Notes under the pieces: model-generated
Seen by the model: the letters and a program-made list of their open reading frames with translations, nothing else
Told to the model about the DNA's origin: nothing
Database searches by the model: none
Made by a program: the position numbers and the translations under genes
Assembly: GCA_051954695.1 (NCBI GenBank)
Contig: JBQCHL010000028.1
Span: forward strand, 310,001 to 374,000
Reading direction: 5' to 3'
DNA length: 64,000 nt
DNA from: Terrimonas_A sp051954695
Lineage (GTDB): Bacteria; Bacteroidota; Bacteroidia; Chitinophagales; Chitinophagaceae
Shown here: positions 42,261-51,383 of the stretch, one piece after another
Numbering within the stretch: position 1 is the first letter of the stretch
Layout: each line of letters opens with the position of its first letter

Positions 42261-43364
42261 ATGAGAAAGGTAAAAGTTAACGCCTACCAGGTAGGTCTGG
42301 TGTTTAAAGATGGCGCATATCAGAAAATGCTGCTGACCGGTAATTATTGGTTCTGGGGAAAAGAGAAGGTGATGATCTATGATATCACACAACCTTTTGC
42401 AGCACCGGTTGAATTGAATATCCTGTTGCAGGATGCTGCACTTGCAGACATATTGAATATCGTAGAAGTAAAAGAACATGAGATCGTGTTGCAATACCAG
42501 AACGGTTTGCTGAAAGAAGTGCTGACTGCTGGCCGGTATGCGTTCTGGAAAAGTATCGTTCCTTATGAATTCGTTAGGGCAGATATCAGCAAGCTTGATA
42601 TTCCTGAGTATATCGACAGGACTGTGCTTGTTACTAAACAGGTAGCGCCTTTCGTACGTTCTGTAACAGTGGAGAACTATGAAAATGCTGTTATGTTCGT
42701 TGATGGCCGGTTTTTCAAAGTGCTGGAAAGCGGCGTGTATTACTGGTGGAGGAACCCGATCTCCGTGTTCCTGGCAAGAGTGGATAAGCGTCAGCAACAA
42801 CTGGAGATCAGTGGTCAGGAAATACTGACCAGGGACAAAGCTACCCTGAGATTGAATGCCTGGGCACAGTATAAAGTAGTGGATATCGGAAAGGCCGCTC
42901 TTGACAACAAGGAATATGATAAACAACTTTATGTAGCATTTCAATTGTCTCTCCGGGAATACGTGGCCGGCTTTTCGCTGGATGAATTGCTGGAAAAGAA
43001 AGAGAGTATCGCTGCATTTGTTCTGGAACAGGTGAAGCCGAAAGCAGAAGTACTTGGTGTGGCAGTACTTGATTTCGGCATCAGGGATATCATCCTTCCT
43101 GGCGATGTTAAAGAGATCATGAACCAGGTGCTGGTAGCTGAAAAAAAAGCACAGGCCAACAGCATTATGCGAAGGGAGGAAACTGCCAGCACAAGAAGCC
43201 TGTTGAACACTGCCAGGCTAATGGAAGAAAATGCGATGTTGTGGAAGCTGAAAGAAATGGAATATATAGAGAAGATCGCGGATAAAGTTAGCTATATCAG
43301 TGTAACAGGTAATGGTTCGGTGGTAGAGCAGTTGAAGGAAATGTTTGTAAAATCAAATAAATAA
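42261..43364 (+). CDS. Slipin (SPFH/band 7) family protein of the RtcB island
   Basis: A 367-residue stomatin-like protein. The start MRKVKVNAYQVGLVFKDG is the usual beginning of this slipin group; an upstream ATG at 42174 would add an unrelated basic stretch. Two N-terminal repeats (QVGLVFKDGAYQKMLLTGNY and HEIVLQYQNGLLKEVLTAGR) precede the SPFH domain (ENAVMFVDGRFFKVLESGVY, DKATLRLNAWAQYKVVD) and a helical, oligomer-forming C-terminus. No strong membrane helix is present. Slipins of this kind are found beside rtcB in many bacterial RNA-repair operons, and rtcB follows here after a hairpin. Confidence 0.92.
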   Translation: MRKVKVNAYQVGLVFKDGAYQKMLLTGNYWFWGKEKVMIYDITQPFAAPVELNILLQDAALADILNIVEVKEHEIVLQYQNGLLKEVLTAGRYAFWKSIVPYEFVRADISKLDIPEYIDRTVLVTKQVAPFVRSVTVENYENAVMFVDGRFFKVLESGVYYWWRNPISVFLARVDKRQQQLEISGQEILTRDKATLRLNAWAQYKVVDIGKAALDNKEYDKQLYVAFQLSLREYVAGFSLDELLEKKESIAAFVLEQVKPKAEVLGVAVLDFGIRDIILPGDVKEIMNQVLVAEKKAQANSIMRREETASTRSLLNTARLMEENAMLWKLKEMEYIEKIADKVSYISVTGNGSVVEQLKEMFVKSNK

Positions 43365-43391
43365 CCGGACCGGAGCTACCGGTCCGGTTTT
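43363..43391 (+). terminator. Hairpin between slipin and rtcB
   Basis: An 11-bp perfect stem AACCGGACCGG / CCGGTCCGGTT with loop AGCTA starts at the slipin stop codon and is followed by TT. The U tract is short, so it may only attenuate readthrough into rtcB. Confidence 0.7.
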
Positions 43392-43431
43392 AAACCAGGT
43401 CCGACATGTTGTACCTGATTAAACAAAAATT

Positions 43432-44886
43432 ATGGGAAAGCTTAAAATACAAGGAAAAGAATTAAGAGCTATCGGTTACCCGGAAGGACCGGTAATCAGC
43501 ATAGCCATGAATGTGATGGAAAAGAACTATAAACATCACAAAAAGGAGGACGTTATGGAGATTTTGAAAAGAGTGTTGGCAGCACCAGTGGAATATAAAA
43601 ATGATGCGGTGCTGGCACTTATTGCAGAGCAGTTGATGCCGAAAGAAACCGTGGAAGGCGCAGAAATTTCATTGAACCAAACCGGGATACAGTTTAATGT
43701 ATTCGGTGCAGAGCATATTGAGCAGGGCGCTATGCATCAGATGTATATGGCTGCCAAGTTGCCGGTGGCAGTGGCTGGTGCTTTAATGCCGGATGCACAT
43801 GCCGGCTATGGATTACCGATCGGTGGGGTGCTGGCTACACAAGATGCAGTGATCCCGTATGGGGTAGGGGTGGATATCGGGTGCAGGATGTGTTTGAGCG
43901 TGTTTGATATTGATCCGAAAGAACTGGTTCAAAAAGAAGCATTTTTTACCAGGGAGATCAATGAGGCCACTCTATTCGGGAGCGGAGCCCAGTTCAAACA
44001 GGCAAGTGACCATGAAGTGATGGACGATAAAGCATTTTTTGAATTGCCTTTATTGAAGACCCTTCATGGAAGGGCCTGGAAGCAATTGGGGACCTCCGGT
44101 TCAGGAAATCATTTCGTAGAATTTGGCGTTGTAGATATCCCGGAGAAAGACGAGGTGCTGGGAATAGAAGCTGGCGTTTACCTGGGACTATTATCTCATT
44201 CAGGTTCCCGGGCACTGGGAGCAAATATTGCGAATTACTATACAAAGATCGCGAAGCAAAAAAGGCGGTTACCCGGCGAAGCCAATAACCTGGCCTGGTT
44301 GGGGTTGAATGAGGAAGAGGGGATAGAATACTGGATGGCAATGAACCTTGCAGGGGATTATGCTTCTGCCTGCCATCATATCATCCACGGCAAGATCAGC
44401 AAACAGTTGGGGCGAAAACCCATCAGTCGGGTGGAAAATCACCACAATTTTGCGTGGAAAGAAACATGGGAAGGGCGTGAAGTGATCGTGCACCGGAAGG
44501 GTGCCACACCGGCAGGAAAGGATGTATTGGGTATTATCCCAGGTTCTATGACTGCAGATGGATTTATTGTGAAAGGAAAAGGTGAAACAGCTGCCGTTAA
44601 TTCAGCTTCTCACGGAGCAGGCCGGTTGATGAGCCGGACAAAAGCAATGCAATCCATCACTCATACAGCGTTAAAGAACGAACTGGCCAGGCATGGTGTG
44701 AAATTGCTGGGCGGAGGTCTTGATGAAGCGCCTTTTGCTTACAAAGACATCAACCTGGTAATGCAGTCGCAAAAACAATTGGTGGATGTGGTTGGGAAAT
44801 TCACACCCAAAATTGTGAAAATGGACGGCACCGCACCCAAACCATGGAAGAAGACAAAAGCCGAAGCTGAAATAAACGGGGAGTAA
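43432..44886 (+). CDS. rtcB: RNA-splicing/repair ligase RtcB
   Basis: RtcB joins RNA ends bearing 2',3'-cyclic phosphate or 3'-phosphate to 5'-OH ends using GTP and Mn2+. The 484-residue protein shows DAHAGYGLPIGGVLAT, the metal-site Cys in GVDIGCRM, GTSGSGNHFVEFG, LSHSGSRALGANIA, VENHHNFAW, and the guanylate-accepting His region HRKGATPAGKDVLGIIPGSM, ending in GRLMSRTKA and GGGLDEAPFAYKDI. All expected active-site elements are present, so it should be active. It is the last gene of an island with a slipin, a YkuK protein and tRNA-like RNAs. Neither rtcA nor rtcR is nearby. Confidence 0.96.
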   Translation: MGKLKIQGKELRAIGYPEGPVISIAMNVMEKNYKHHKKEDVMEILKRVLAAPVEYKNDAVLALIAEQLMPKETVEGAEISLNQTGIQFNVFGAEHIEQGAMHQMYMAAKLPVAVAGALMPDAHAGYGLPIGGVLATQDAVIPYGVGVDIGCRMCLSVFDIDPKELVQKEAFFTREINEATLFGSGAQFKQASDHEVMDDKAFFELPLLKTLHGRAWKQLGTSGSGNHFVEFGVVDIPEKDEVLGIEAGVYLGLLSHSGSRALGANIANYYTKIAKQKRRLPGEANNLAWLGLNEEEGIEYWMAMNLAGDYASACHHIIHGKISKQLGRKPISRVENHHNFAWKETWEGREVIVHRKGATPAGKDVLGIIPGSMTADGFIVKGKGETAAVNSASHGAGRLMSRTKAMQSITHTALKNELARHGVKLLGGGLDEAPFAYKDINLVMQSQKQLVDVVGKFTPKIVKMDGTAPKPWKKTKAEAEINGE

Positions 44887-44905
44887 GAACTCCCCGTTCT
44901 TATTT
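44877..44905 (+). terminator. Rho-independent terminator overlapping the rtcB stop codon
   Basis: An 8-bp perfect stem CGGGGAGT / ACTCCCCG with loop AAGA is followed by TTCTTATTT. The stop codon lies at the top of the left arm and in the loop. Confidence 0.85.
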
Positions 44906-45001
44906 AAAACAAACGCGATAACTATAAAAAGCCAATAATAAGCTAATAATAAGCAGGATATATTCATATCCTCAGTATCTCATTCGCATCATTCGTGCCT
45001 G

Positions 45002-45334
45002 TCAGTCATCATTTGTTTCTATCTCTTTATTCGCATCATTCGCGTTTATAGTTTTCTTTTTATCGTAATGATGTTTGTAAAGAACATACGCTGCTTTAAA
45101 AAGCGCTACACTGTATTCATAAAAGAAGATTATGTTACTTCGTTCTTTTCCGTCAACGTCTTCTGATTCCAGTTTCATGGCAGCCGCAAGCATGAACCAA
45201 AGTGTTTCCTGTGGTCCTTCTTCATCAAAGGCCTCGAAAAATTCATGTAATACTTTCCAGGCGTATTTCTTGTCTTCAGTTTCCAGAAGATTTTTATAAT
45301 GCTTGTACAATAACGCTCCTTCCAGGGTATTCAT
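45002..45334 (-). CDS. Small hypothetical protein beside the RNA-repair island
   Basis: A 110-residue, acidic, mostly helical protein (LEGALLYKHYKNLLETEDKK, LWFMLAAAMKLE, YEYSVALFKAAYVLYKHHYD) with an Asn/Asp-rich tail. No family recognised. It is convergent with rtcB, separated by a terminator and the imperfect hairpin AGGATAT / ATATCCT at 44955-44972. A link to the island is unproven. Confidence 0.65.
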   Translation of the reverse strand: MNTLEGALLYKHYKNLLETEDKKYAWKVLHEFFEAFDEEGPQETLWFMLAAAMKLESEDVDGKERSNIIFFYEYSVALFKAAYVLYKHHYDKKKTINANDANKEIETNDD

Positions 45335-45756
45335 AATAGTTGTTTTGTATGGTTAGCAATTAATAATAAGCGATCACAGCAGTATGGATGACTGCCGGTA
45401 TCAACTGCTGTCCCAAATGGGCGGATCTGGAAGGACCGCCGGTGCTGAGAACAGGCCGACGGTTAATTTCTCTAGGCATAGGACAAACCTTTGCCAGGCA
45501 GGATATAACCTGAACATAGAAAATCGACTAAGATGTCGGGACAATCTATACGCAAATGGTTTTGTGAACGGGTAAATCCACCTTCAAAAATGTTTTTTAA
45601 CGGTCCCAATGACTAATAAAAGGCGGACAAAAAGAGGAAAACATCGCGGCCTCCCTCTCCGGTTGAAATAGCTTGCAACGTATAGACAATACAGCTAAGG
45701 TAAAATTATTCCCCCTCGGTTGGAATTGATCTGACTTGTTTTTTCACCGCTAAAAA
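45335..45756. other. Intergenic stretch without a convincing gene
   Basis: 422 bases between the small hypothetical gene and the XRE-like regulator. A 63-codon frame at 45384-45575 has poor composition and is not called. AAAAATGTTTTTTA occurs at 45586-45599 and again at 45753-45766 at the start of the regulator gene; this A-tract/T-tract repeat may be a binding site for that regulator. Confidence 0.4.
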
Positions 45757-45765
45757 ATGTTTTTT

Positions 45766-46140
45766 ATGAGGATCATTGACAGGCTTGCTCAATACCTGGC
45801 CTACAAAAGAATTACTGCCTATGCATTTGAACGTACCTGCCAGGTAGCCAATGGCTATCTGAAAAAACAATTGAAAGGAAAAGGGTCCATCGGCTCAGAT
45901 ATCCTGCTCAGGATATATCATAATTATCTTGATCTCGATTTTGTATGGCTACTCACTGGCAATGGAGAAATGCTCCGCCAGTATGATGAAAACGGCAACC
46001 TGCTTGGTGATCCACGGCCACATTATTCCAAGGACGAAATGATACAATTGATGAATACCCGCATCCTGTTATTAGAAACAGCTCTGGCCGACAAAGAAAA
46101 AATTATCGGGATGCTGGAAGATCGTTTACCTAAACTTTAA
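45766..46140 (+). CDS. XRE-like helix-turn-helix regulator
   Basis: A 124-residue protein of a type common in Bacteroidota: N-terminal phage-repressor-like helix-turn-helix (RITAYAFERTCQVANGYLKK, IGSDILLRIYHNYLDLDFVW) closing with LLTGNGEML, then a short linker and a C-terminal coiled coil (RILLLETALADKEKIIGMLE). The start at 45766 (MRIIDRLAQYL) is preferred over 45757, whose first codons fall in a repeated A/T sequence. It overlaps the end of the convergent acyltransferase gene by 11 bases. Targets are unknown. Confidence 0.8.
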   Translation: MRIIDRLAQYLAYKRITAYAFERTCQVANGYLKKQLKGKGSIGSDILLRIYHNYLDLDFVWLLTGNGEMLRQYDENGNLLGDPRPHYSKDEMIQLMNTRILLLETALADKEKIIGMLEDRLPKL

Positions 46141-47272
46141 TATAGATCTTCTTTTTATCCATCCACCAACAAATCACCCACATGAACATGATCACGCAAA
46201 CTGCATACAACAACGATCCTAATTTGGGATCGCCGGGAATATGCACCAGCAGCTTTTTATACAGGAAATTCCAGGGGTTTACTCCTTTTTCCAGCCTGAT
46301 CAGCGATAAGCCCTTTGGCAAAAAAGCGCTGAGAGCAAAAACAAACAAAGCATTCTTGCCAAACACATCAAAAAACCGGCTTAGACCGCCTTTTACCTGC
46401 TTCAATTCTATAAGATAGATCATTGTTGCAATGGTCATGGTCGCCAGGCCAGAAGTATAAATGGTATATGAACTGGTCCATATCTTCTTATTGATCGGGA
46501 AAACCATATCCCAACAAAAACCTGTTACCAACATGGCTACAGCAGCAATGAACAGCCCTGTGACCATTTCATAGGTTTTTCCTTTCAGGATAATATACTG
46601 ACCAACCAGGTAACCAAGGACCACTTCGGCAATAGCAGGGATCGTGCTCATCAGCCCTTCAGGATCAAAAGGCACACCCTCTCCTTTATATAAGTGTGCA
46701 ATACCCAGTATTTTTTTGTCGATATCAGTGCCGAACCAGCCATTCAAACTGAAAGGATCGGCCGGGTTGCCTGCAACACATAGAACCCAGTATAGAAGTA
46801 ATAGTACCAGAGCTGCGAAAAAAGCCCGGCGAGGTTTCAGATAATAGACTAAAATAGAAGCAAAAAAATAGCAAAGGGCGATCCGCTGTAATACACCGAA
46901 TATTCTCACACCCTTAGTGGGGTCAGCAGGGTTTATCCATGAAATAAACGTTAAATGGTCATCCTGCCATCTTACAAACGGCCACCAGTTCAGGAAAAGA
47001 CCAATCGCAAAAATGATCAGGGTTCTTTTAATGACTTTTTTCCAGAATACACTGTTGCCCGCCGCTTCCAGCCGGGGCATCACAAAAGCCATGGCATTAC
47101 CGACTGCAAACAGGAAAAAAGGAAATACCAGATCAGTGGGGGTAAGTCCATGCCACTTAGCATGGTCTAATGGCGCATAGATATGACCCCAGCTTCCGGG
47201 GTTATTTACCAGGATCATCAGGCAAACAGTCGCACCCCGAAACACATCGAGGGAATAAAATCGTTGGTTCAA
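46130..47272 (-). CDS. NagX-like membrane acyltransferase (DUF5009/heparan-glucosaminide N-acetyltransferase type)
   Basis: A 380-residue protein with about ten membrane helices. The N-terminal signature is RFYSLDVFRGATVCLMILVN, followed by HGLTPTDLVFPFFLFAVGNA, where the conserved His near residue 41 is the expected acetyl carrier or active residue of the HGSNAT family. The family transfers acetyl groups from acetyl-CoA to amino sugars across a membrane; in Bacteroidota such NagX proteins belong to GlcNAc or chitin use. No chitin genes adjoin it here. It ends 11 bases inside the convergent regulator gene. Confidence 0.88.
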   Translation of the reverse strand: MNQRFYSLDVFRGATVCLMILVNNPGSWGHIYAPLDHAKWHGLTPTDLVFPFFLFAVGNAMAFVMPRLEAAGNSVFWKKVIKRTLIIFAIGLFLNWWPFVRWQDDHLTFISWINPADPTKGVRIFGVLQRIALCYFFASILVYYLKPRRAFFAALVLLLLYWVLCVAGNPADPFSLNGWFGTDIDKKILGIAHLYKGEGVPFDPEGLMSTIPAIAEVVLGYLVGQYIILKGKTYEMVTGLFIAAVAMLVTGFCWDMVFPINKKIWTSSYTIYTSGLATMTIATMIYLIELKQVKGGLSRFFDVFGKNALFVFALSAFLPKGLSLIRLEKGVNPWNFLYKKLLVHIPGDPKLGSLLYAVCVIMFMWVICWWMDKKKIYIKV

Positions 47273-47420
47273 GCGGGTTAGTTTTTCATAAAAATAGGAA
47301 CTAGATCTTAGAAAGATGCATTGAAACTTGGAGCATGAATTTCTATGAAATATTCAAATTAGTTAAAATGTTAATGCGTTTATGCTCTGATGGCAAACCA
47401 TTCAAAATCTGGCATTTTTA

Positions 47421-47453
47421 TTGCCTGACCACTCCCATTCTCTATTATATTTG
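47421..47453 (+). promoter_or_regulatory. Promoter of the exopolysaccharide operon
   Basis: TTG at 47421-47423 and TATATTTG at 47446-47453 (exact TAnnTTTG) are separated by 22 bases. No other promoter is seen before upxY, and all genes to the window end run in the same direction. Confidence 0.65.
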
Positions 47454-47589
47454 TAGTAGGCGGGGTAATTTTTTAACATTCCCGCCGTTAGTTGGTGCGC
47501 CCGTTCACGAAAAAATGTATGTGAGTGAGAAGGCGAAGCTATGCCCATTTCCCACACCCTTTTAACCCACCACCATTAAAGCGAACACT
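47454..47589 (+). promoter_or_regulatory. Untranslated leader of the exopolysaccharide operon
   Basis: About 130 untranslated bases separate the promoter from upxY. GGCGGG (47459-47464) can pair with CCCGCC (47481-47486) across a T-rich loop right at the transcript start. A long leader before an UpxY gene is where an antiterminator of this kind would be expected to act. A 76-codon frame at 47335-47565 starts before the promoter and is not called. Confidence 0.5.
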
Positions 47590-48081
47590 GTGACAAGAAA
47601 ATGGCTGGCTGTTTACAGTCGCCCAAGATGGGAGAAAAAAGTAAATCAGCTTCTATTGCAAAAAGGCCTGGAAAGCTATTGCCCCTTAAACAAAGTGAGG
47701 CGGAAATGGAGCGACCGGGTGAAACTGATCGAAGAGCCTCTGTTCAAATCTTATGTATTTGTAAAGGTATCCGACGAAGACCGTACAGCAGTACGGATGA
47801 CACCGGGCGTGATCAATTTTGTATATTGGGAAGGCAAGCCCGCTGTGATCAAGGAAAAAGAGATCCATGCCATCAAGCGATTCCTGAATGAGTATGAAAA
47901 TGTGGAGGTGGAACCGCTCGAACTTCGGCCAGACCAGCGTGTCAAAGTTATCACCGGTCCGCTTATGGACCAGGAAGGAAAAGTGGTGAGTGTACAGCAT
48001 AAAACGGTGAAAGTGGCCATAGATAGTTTGGGGTACGTATTAGTGGCACATATAGATAAATCAAAACTGACTTCGGCCTGA
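47590..48081 (+). CDS. UpxY-type NusG-like transcription antiterminator
   Basis: A 163-residue NusG-like protein starting at GTG: NGN domain (KWLAVYSRPRWEKKVNQLLL, PLFKSYVFVKVSDEDRTAVR, TPGVINFVYWEGKPAVI) followed by a KOW domain (VKVITGPLMDQEGKVVSVQH). In Bacteroides, UpxY proteins let polymerase read through the leader of their own capsule operon. Position as first gene after a long leader fits that role. No in-frame ATG lies upstream after the nearest stop. Confidence 0.92.
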   Translation: MTRKWLAVYSRPRWEKKVNQLLLQKGLESYCPLNKVRRKWSDRVKLIEEPLFKSYVFVKVSDEDRTAVRMTPGVINFVYWEGKPAVIKEKEIHAIKRFLNEYENVEVEPLELRPDQRVKVITGPLMDQEGKVVSVQHKTVKVAIDSLGYVLVAHIDKSKLTSA

Positions 48082-48128
48082 TATAGAAGGTCCGATGCAT
48101 TAACCGCTTATTTTATTAAAGAAGATTC

Positions 48129-48938
48129 ATGAAACTTATCCGCTCCTTGTTGCCTTTATTGGTTTCATTTTATTTTATTTCCTGCGGTACCCAGCAGAAA
48201 ATGCCGGCCTACTTGCAGAATTATTCCGATACCAGTGGCAAGCAGGCTGTTAAGGTCCCCGATCTGCTGATCCAGAAAAACGATATGCTTTCCATACAGG
48301 TATACAGCGCCAGTACCAAGCCGGAAATTTCCGACGCATTATATAATCTGCCGGTGGCTTCGCCATCAACATCATTACCACAACAGGGAGGTGCAGGTGG
48401 AACGGTATCCGCCTCACCCGGTTATCTCGTAGATAATGCAGGTAATATTGAATATCCCAGGGTGGGCCTCTTGCATGTTGAAGGATTAACAAAAAACGAA
48501 CTGGCTGACCTGATCAAAAAAAAGATCAATGAAAAGGATTCTGTACTTACCAATCCTTCTGTTATTGTACGGTTTCAAAATCTGAAGATCACCGTGTTGG
48601 GCGAAGTGAAGAGACCGGGAATGATCAGCTTTCCCGGAGAGCGGATGACCATCCTGGAAGCACTTGGGCTGGCTGGCGATGTGGATTTATACGGGATGAA
48701 GGACAAGGTGAAAGTGATCAGGGAGGTGAATGGCCAGCGGGAGACAGGAACGATCGATCTGTCAGATAAAAAATTATTCGATTCACCTTATTATAACCTC
48801 GTACAGAATGATGTGGTATTGGTGGAACCGGCAAAGAGCAAGGCCAAAAAAGCTGACCAGGATGTAGCGCTGCGTCAGGCTGGTTTTATAGTAAGTGTTA
48901 TCACAGCTATCGCGGTGGTTATACGTGTCTTTCAATAA
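48129..48938 (+). CDS. Polysaccharide export lipoprotein (Wza-like)
   Basis: A 269-residue outer-membrane export protein: lipoprotein signal ending FYFISC (Cys20), the Poly_export domain (LLIQKNDMLSIQVYSAST), a SLBB domain (LKITVLGEVKRPGMISFPGE, LAGDVDLYGMKDKVKVIREV), and a C-terminal hydrophobic helix (GFIVSVITAIAVVIRVF). It would form the exit channel for the polysaccharide with the Wzc-like protein encoded next. Confidence 0.94.
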   Translation: MKLIRSLLPLLVSFYFISCGTQQKMPAYLQNYSDTSGKQAVKVPDLLIQKNDMLSIQVYSASTKPEISDALYNLPVASPSTSLPQQGGAGGTVSASPGYLVDNAGNIEYPRVGLLHVEGLTKNELADLIKKKINEKDSVLTNPSVIVRFQNLKITVLGEVKRPGMISFPGERMTILEALGLAGDVDLYGMKDKVKVIREVNGQRETGTIDLSDKKLFDSPYYNLVQNDVVLVEPAKSKAKKADQDVALRQAGFIVSVITAIAVVIRVFQ

Positions 48939-48967
48939 TTATTACTCTTCGCATACTAAAGTGTCTA

Positions 48968-51358
48968 ATGGAAGAAAATATTCCAATCAATAAGAACAAA
49001 CAGGAACTTTGGAACCTGAGTTTACGGGATATCTTTTACAAGTATATCCGCTTCCTGCCTGTATTCCTGGTATCAGTCGCACTCACCTTGATGGCGGCTT
49101 TTCTTTATCTCAGATATGCCGGCAATATTTATAGTGCCAGCGGGACTATGCTTATCAAAAATGAAAAAACCGCTGCACGCTCCACCGATAAGGTTGAAGA
49201 CATTATCGCTGGCGGAAACCGTGTTCAGAATCTTCAGAACGAAATTGAAATGCTCAGGTCAAGACCTATTATGGCCCGGGTGGTAAACAGGCTGAACCTT
49301 CAATTCAGTTATACTGCAGAAGGAAGAGTAAAAGATATGAATGTTTACGGGGCAGTTCCTTTTTATGTAGAGGTCCTGAAAATGCCGGCCATCCCCAAGC
49401 CCTTTTCGATTAAAGTCCGTATACTGGACTCACTGAGATTCCGTCTCAATGAAGGTACTGAGATCTATTCCTTTGGCCAGAATATTCAAATCAACAATCA
49501 CTTATGCAGGATTGTAAAAACAGGGGAACTTCTTCCCGGGGCCATCTATGCAGTTAGCTGGAATACAGTCAACGCAGTAGCCAGGTCCTTAATAAAAGAT
49601 ATTAAAATTTTACCCAAAACACCCGCTACAGGTATACTTACGGTAAGCATGGAAACTACCAGTCCAAGACTGGCTGCGGATATTGTAAACGAGCTCATGA
49701 TACAATATGATTCCATGACGATTGAGCAAAACAATTACTCGACCGATCAAATGCTTTCATTTATTGATGGCAGGCTGGAGAAATTGAAAAATGAAATTGA
49801 CAGCATTCAGGCGATCGAACTGGCCTATCGTCAAAAGGAGAACCTGTTTAACACGGACCTTCAATCAGAAAACTATTTCACAGCACTGGCAAATATCAAC
49901 CAGGCTATCGGCGAGCAGGACCTGAGGATAAATACAGTTGACAATGTAGCTGATTATGTAAAAGATAAGAACAACAGGTATGCTAATGTTGTGCCTTCGG
50001 CACTGGGGCTTGAAGACATTACTTTAAATGAACTGGTATCCGGATACAATAAAGCTCAATTGGAAAGACAGACCCTGATCAATTCCAATATTCCGCCCAA
50101 TAACCCATCTGTAAAAGAAGCGGAAGAAATCATTGAAAAGCAACGACAGGATCTGATAGAGAACCTTAAGAATATCCGCCAGTCTTATGTTTCGGCAATG
50201 GGAAAGATGCAGAGTAATATTGGTTCTCAGCAGGCTGAACTGAAAAAGATGCCTTATAAGTTAAAAGAATTGCTGGAGATACAAAGGCAGATCAGCACCA
50301 AACTGGCATTGTACAGCCTGCTTGAAGGCAAACGGGAAGAAACAGCAATTAGCAGGGCTTCTACCATCTCCAATTCAACCATTATCGATCGTGCAGAACC
50401 GGATCTTGTTCCGGTAAAACCAAACCGCCGGCTGATCCAGATCGTTGCCATTCTTGCCGGTTTGATCATTCCCGCACTTGTCATTTTCATCATTGAACTG
50501 ATGAATGACAAAGTGACTACGCGGATGGATGTAGAGAAAGTAACAGATGTTCCCATCGTTGGTGAAATCGGACATTCTCTTTCTGAGAAAGTGATGGTTG
50601 TAAACAAAACAAGCCGCGGGATGGTGGCCGAGCAGTTCAGGATTATCCGTTCCAACTTACAATACATTTTAAATAAGAATGAGAACCCGGTGATCCTTGT
50701 CACATCATCCTATAGCGGAGAGGGTAAGTCGTTTGTCAGCACCAACATGGCCGGAGTAATGGCACTCACCGGTAAAAAAACAGTAATACTGGAATTTGAT
50801 ATCCGTAAACCCAAAATACTGTCTGGATTGAATATGCCTAAATCTAATGGCATATCCAATTTCCTGCTGGGTAAGGCTCAACTGGATGAATTGATCAAAC
50901 CTGTTCCTGATTACGAAAACCTTTTCGTTCTTCCTTGCGGGCCTATTCCTCCCAACCCTGCTGAATTGTTACTTGATCCCAAAGTGAAGGAAATGTTTGA
51001 ATTATTGAAATCCCATTTTGAAGTAGTCATAATAGATACGGCGCCTGTAGGTATGGTGAGCGATGCGATGACCCTGGGAGAATTTGCAGATTGCACATTG
51101 TACCTGGTGCGTCAGGGACATACATTTAAAAGACAGATAGCCTTGATAGATGAATTATATAAAGAGAAAAAACTTCCGAAGGTTTCCATTATTATTAATG
51201 ATGTTAAATTAAAGGCCGGATACGGATACTATGGATATGGCCGTTATGGCTATGGTTATGGCTATGGCGAGGATAGTGGATATTATGAAGAAGAAATTCC
51301 GAAAAAGACGTTCGTCCAGCAGATCGCAGCATGGCTCAATCCCCGTAATTGGTTTTAA
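48968..51358 (+). CDS. Wzc-like polysaccharide co-polymerase and BY-kinase
   Basis: A 796-residue inner-membrane protein. Helix 1 (FLPVFLVSVALTLMAAFLYL) and helix 2 (LIQIVAILAGLIIPALVIFI) enclose a coiled-coil periplasmic domain. The cytoplasmic C-terminus is a bacterial tyrosine kinase with Walker A SSYSGEGKSFVSTNMA near residues 580-595, Walker A' VILEFDIRKPK and Walker B VIIDTAPVG. A Tyr cluster (GYGYYGYGRYGYGYGYGED) is the autophosphorylation tail. It controls chain length and export. Confidence 0.95.
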   Translation: MEENIPINKNKQELWNLSLRDIFYKYIRFLPVFLVSVALTLMAAFLYLRYAGNIYSASGTMLIKNEKTAARSTDKVEDIIAGGNRVQNLQNEIEMLRSRPIMARVVNRLNLQFSYTAEGRVKDMNVYGAVPFYVEVLKMPAIPKPFSIKVRILDSLRFRLNEGTEIYSFGQNIQINNHLCRIVKTGELLPGAIYAVSWNTVNAVARSLIKDIKILPKTPATGILTVSMETTSPRLAADIVNELMIQYDSMTIEQNNYSTDQMLSFIDGRLEKLKNEIDSIQAIELAYRQKENLFNTDLQSENYFTALANINQAIGEQDLRINTVDNVADYVKDKNNRYANVVPSALGLEDITLNELVSGYNKAQLERQTLINSNIPPNNPSVKEAEEIIEKQRQDLIENLKNIRQSYVSAMGKMQSNIGSQQAELKKMPYKLKELLEIQRQISTKLALYSLLEGKREETAISRASTISNSTIIDRAEPDLVPVKPNRRLIQIVAILAGLIIPALVIFIIELMNDKVTTRMDVEKVTDVPIVGEIGHSLSEKVMVVNKTSRGMVAEQFRIIRSNLQYILNKNENPVILVTSSYSGEGKSFVSTNMAGVMALTGKKTVILEFDIRKPKILSGLNMPKSNGISNFLLGKAQLDELIKPVPDYENLFVLPCGPIPPNPAELLLDPKVKEMFELLKSHFEVVIIDTAPVGMVSDAMTLGEFADCTLYLVRQGHTFKRQIALIDELYKEKKLPKVSIIINDVKLKAGYGYYGYGRYGYGYGYGEDSGYYEEEIPKKTFVQQIAAWLNPRNWF

Positions 51359-51383
51359 ATAGAACACAGAAAAGAGTTTAATT

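Noticed and set aside
44980..45045. Direct repeat ATTCGCATCATTCG as a mobile-element target site
   Set aside because: One copy lies in the Asn/Asp-rich codons of a gene's 3' end, with no insertion sequence or terminal inverted repeats between the copies.
45384..45575. 63-codon frame in the gap before the XRE-like gene
   Set aside because: No start context, poor amino acid composition and no recognisable features.
47335..47565. 76-codon frame before upxY
   Set aside because: It starts before the likely operon promoter and runs through the leader hairpin; Cys/Phe-rich composition suggests chance.
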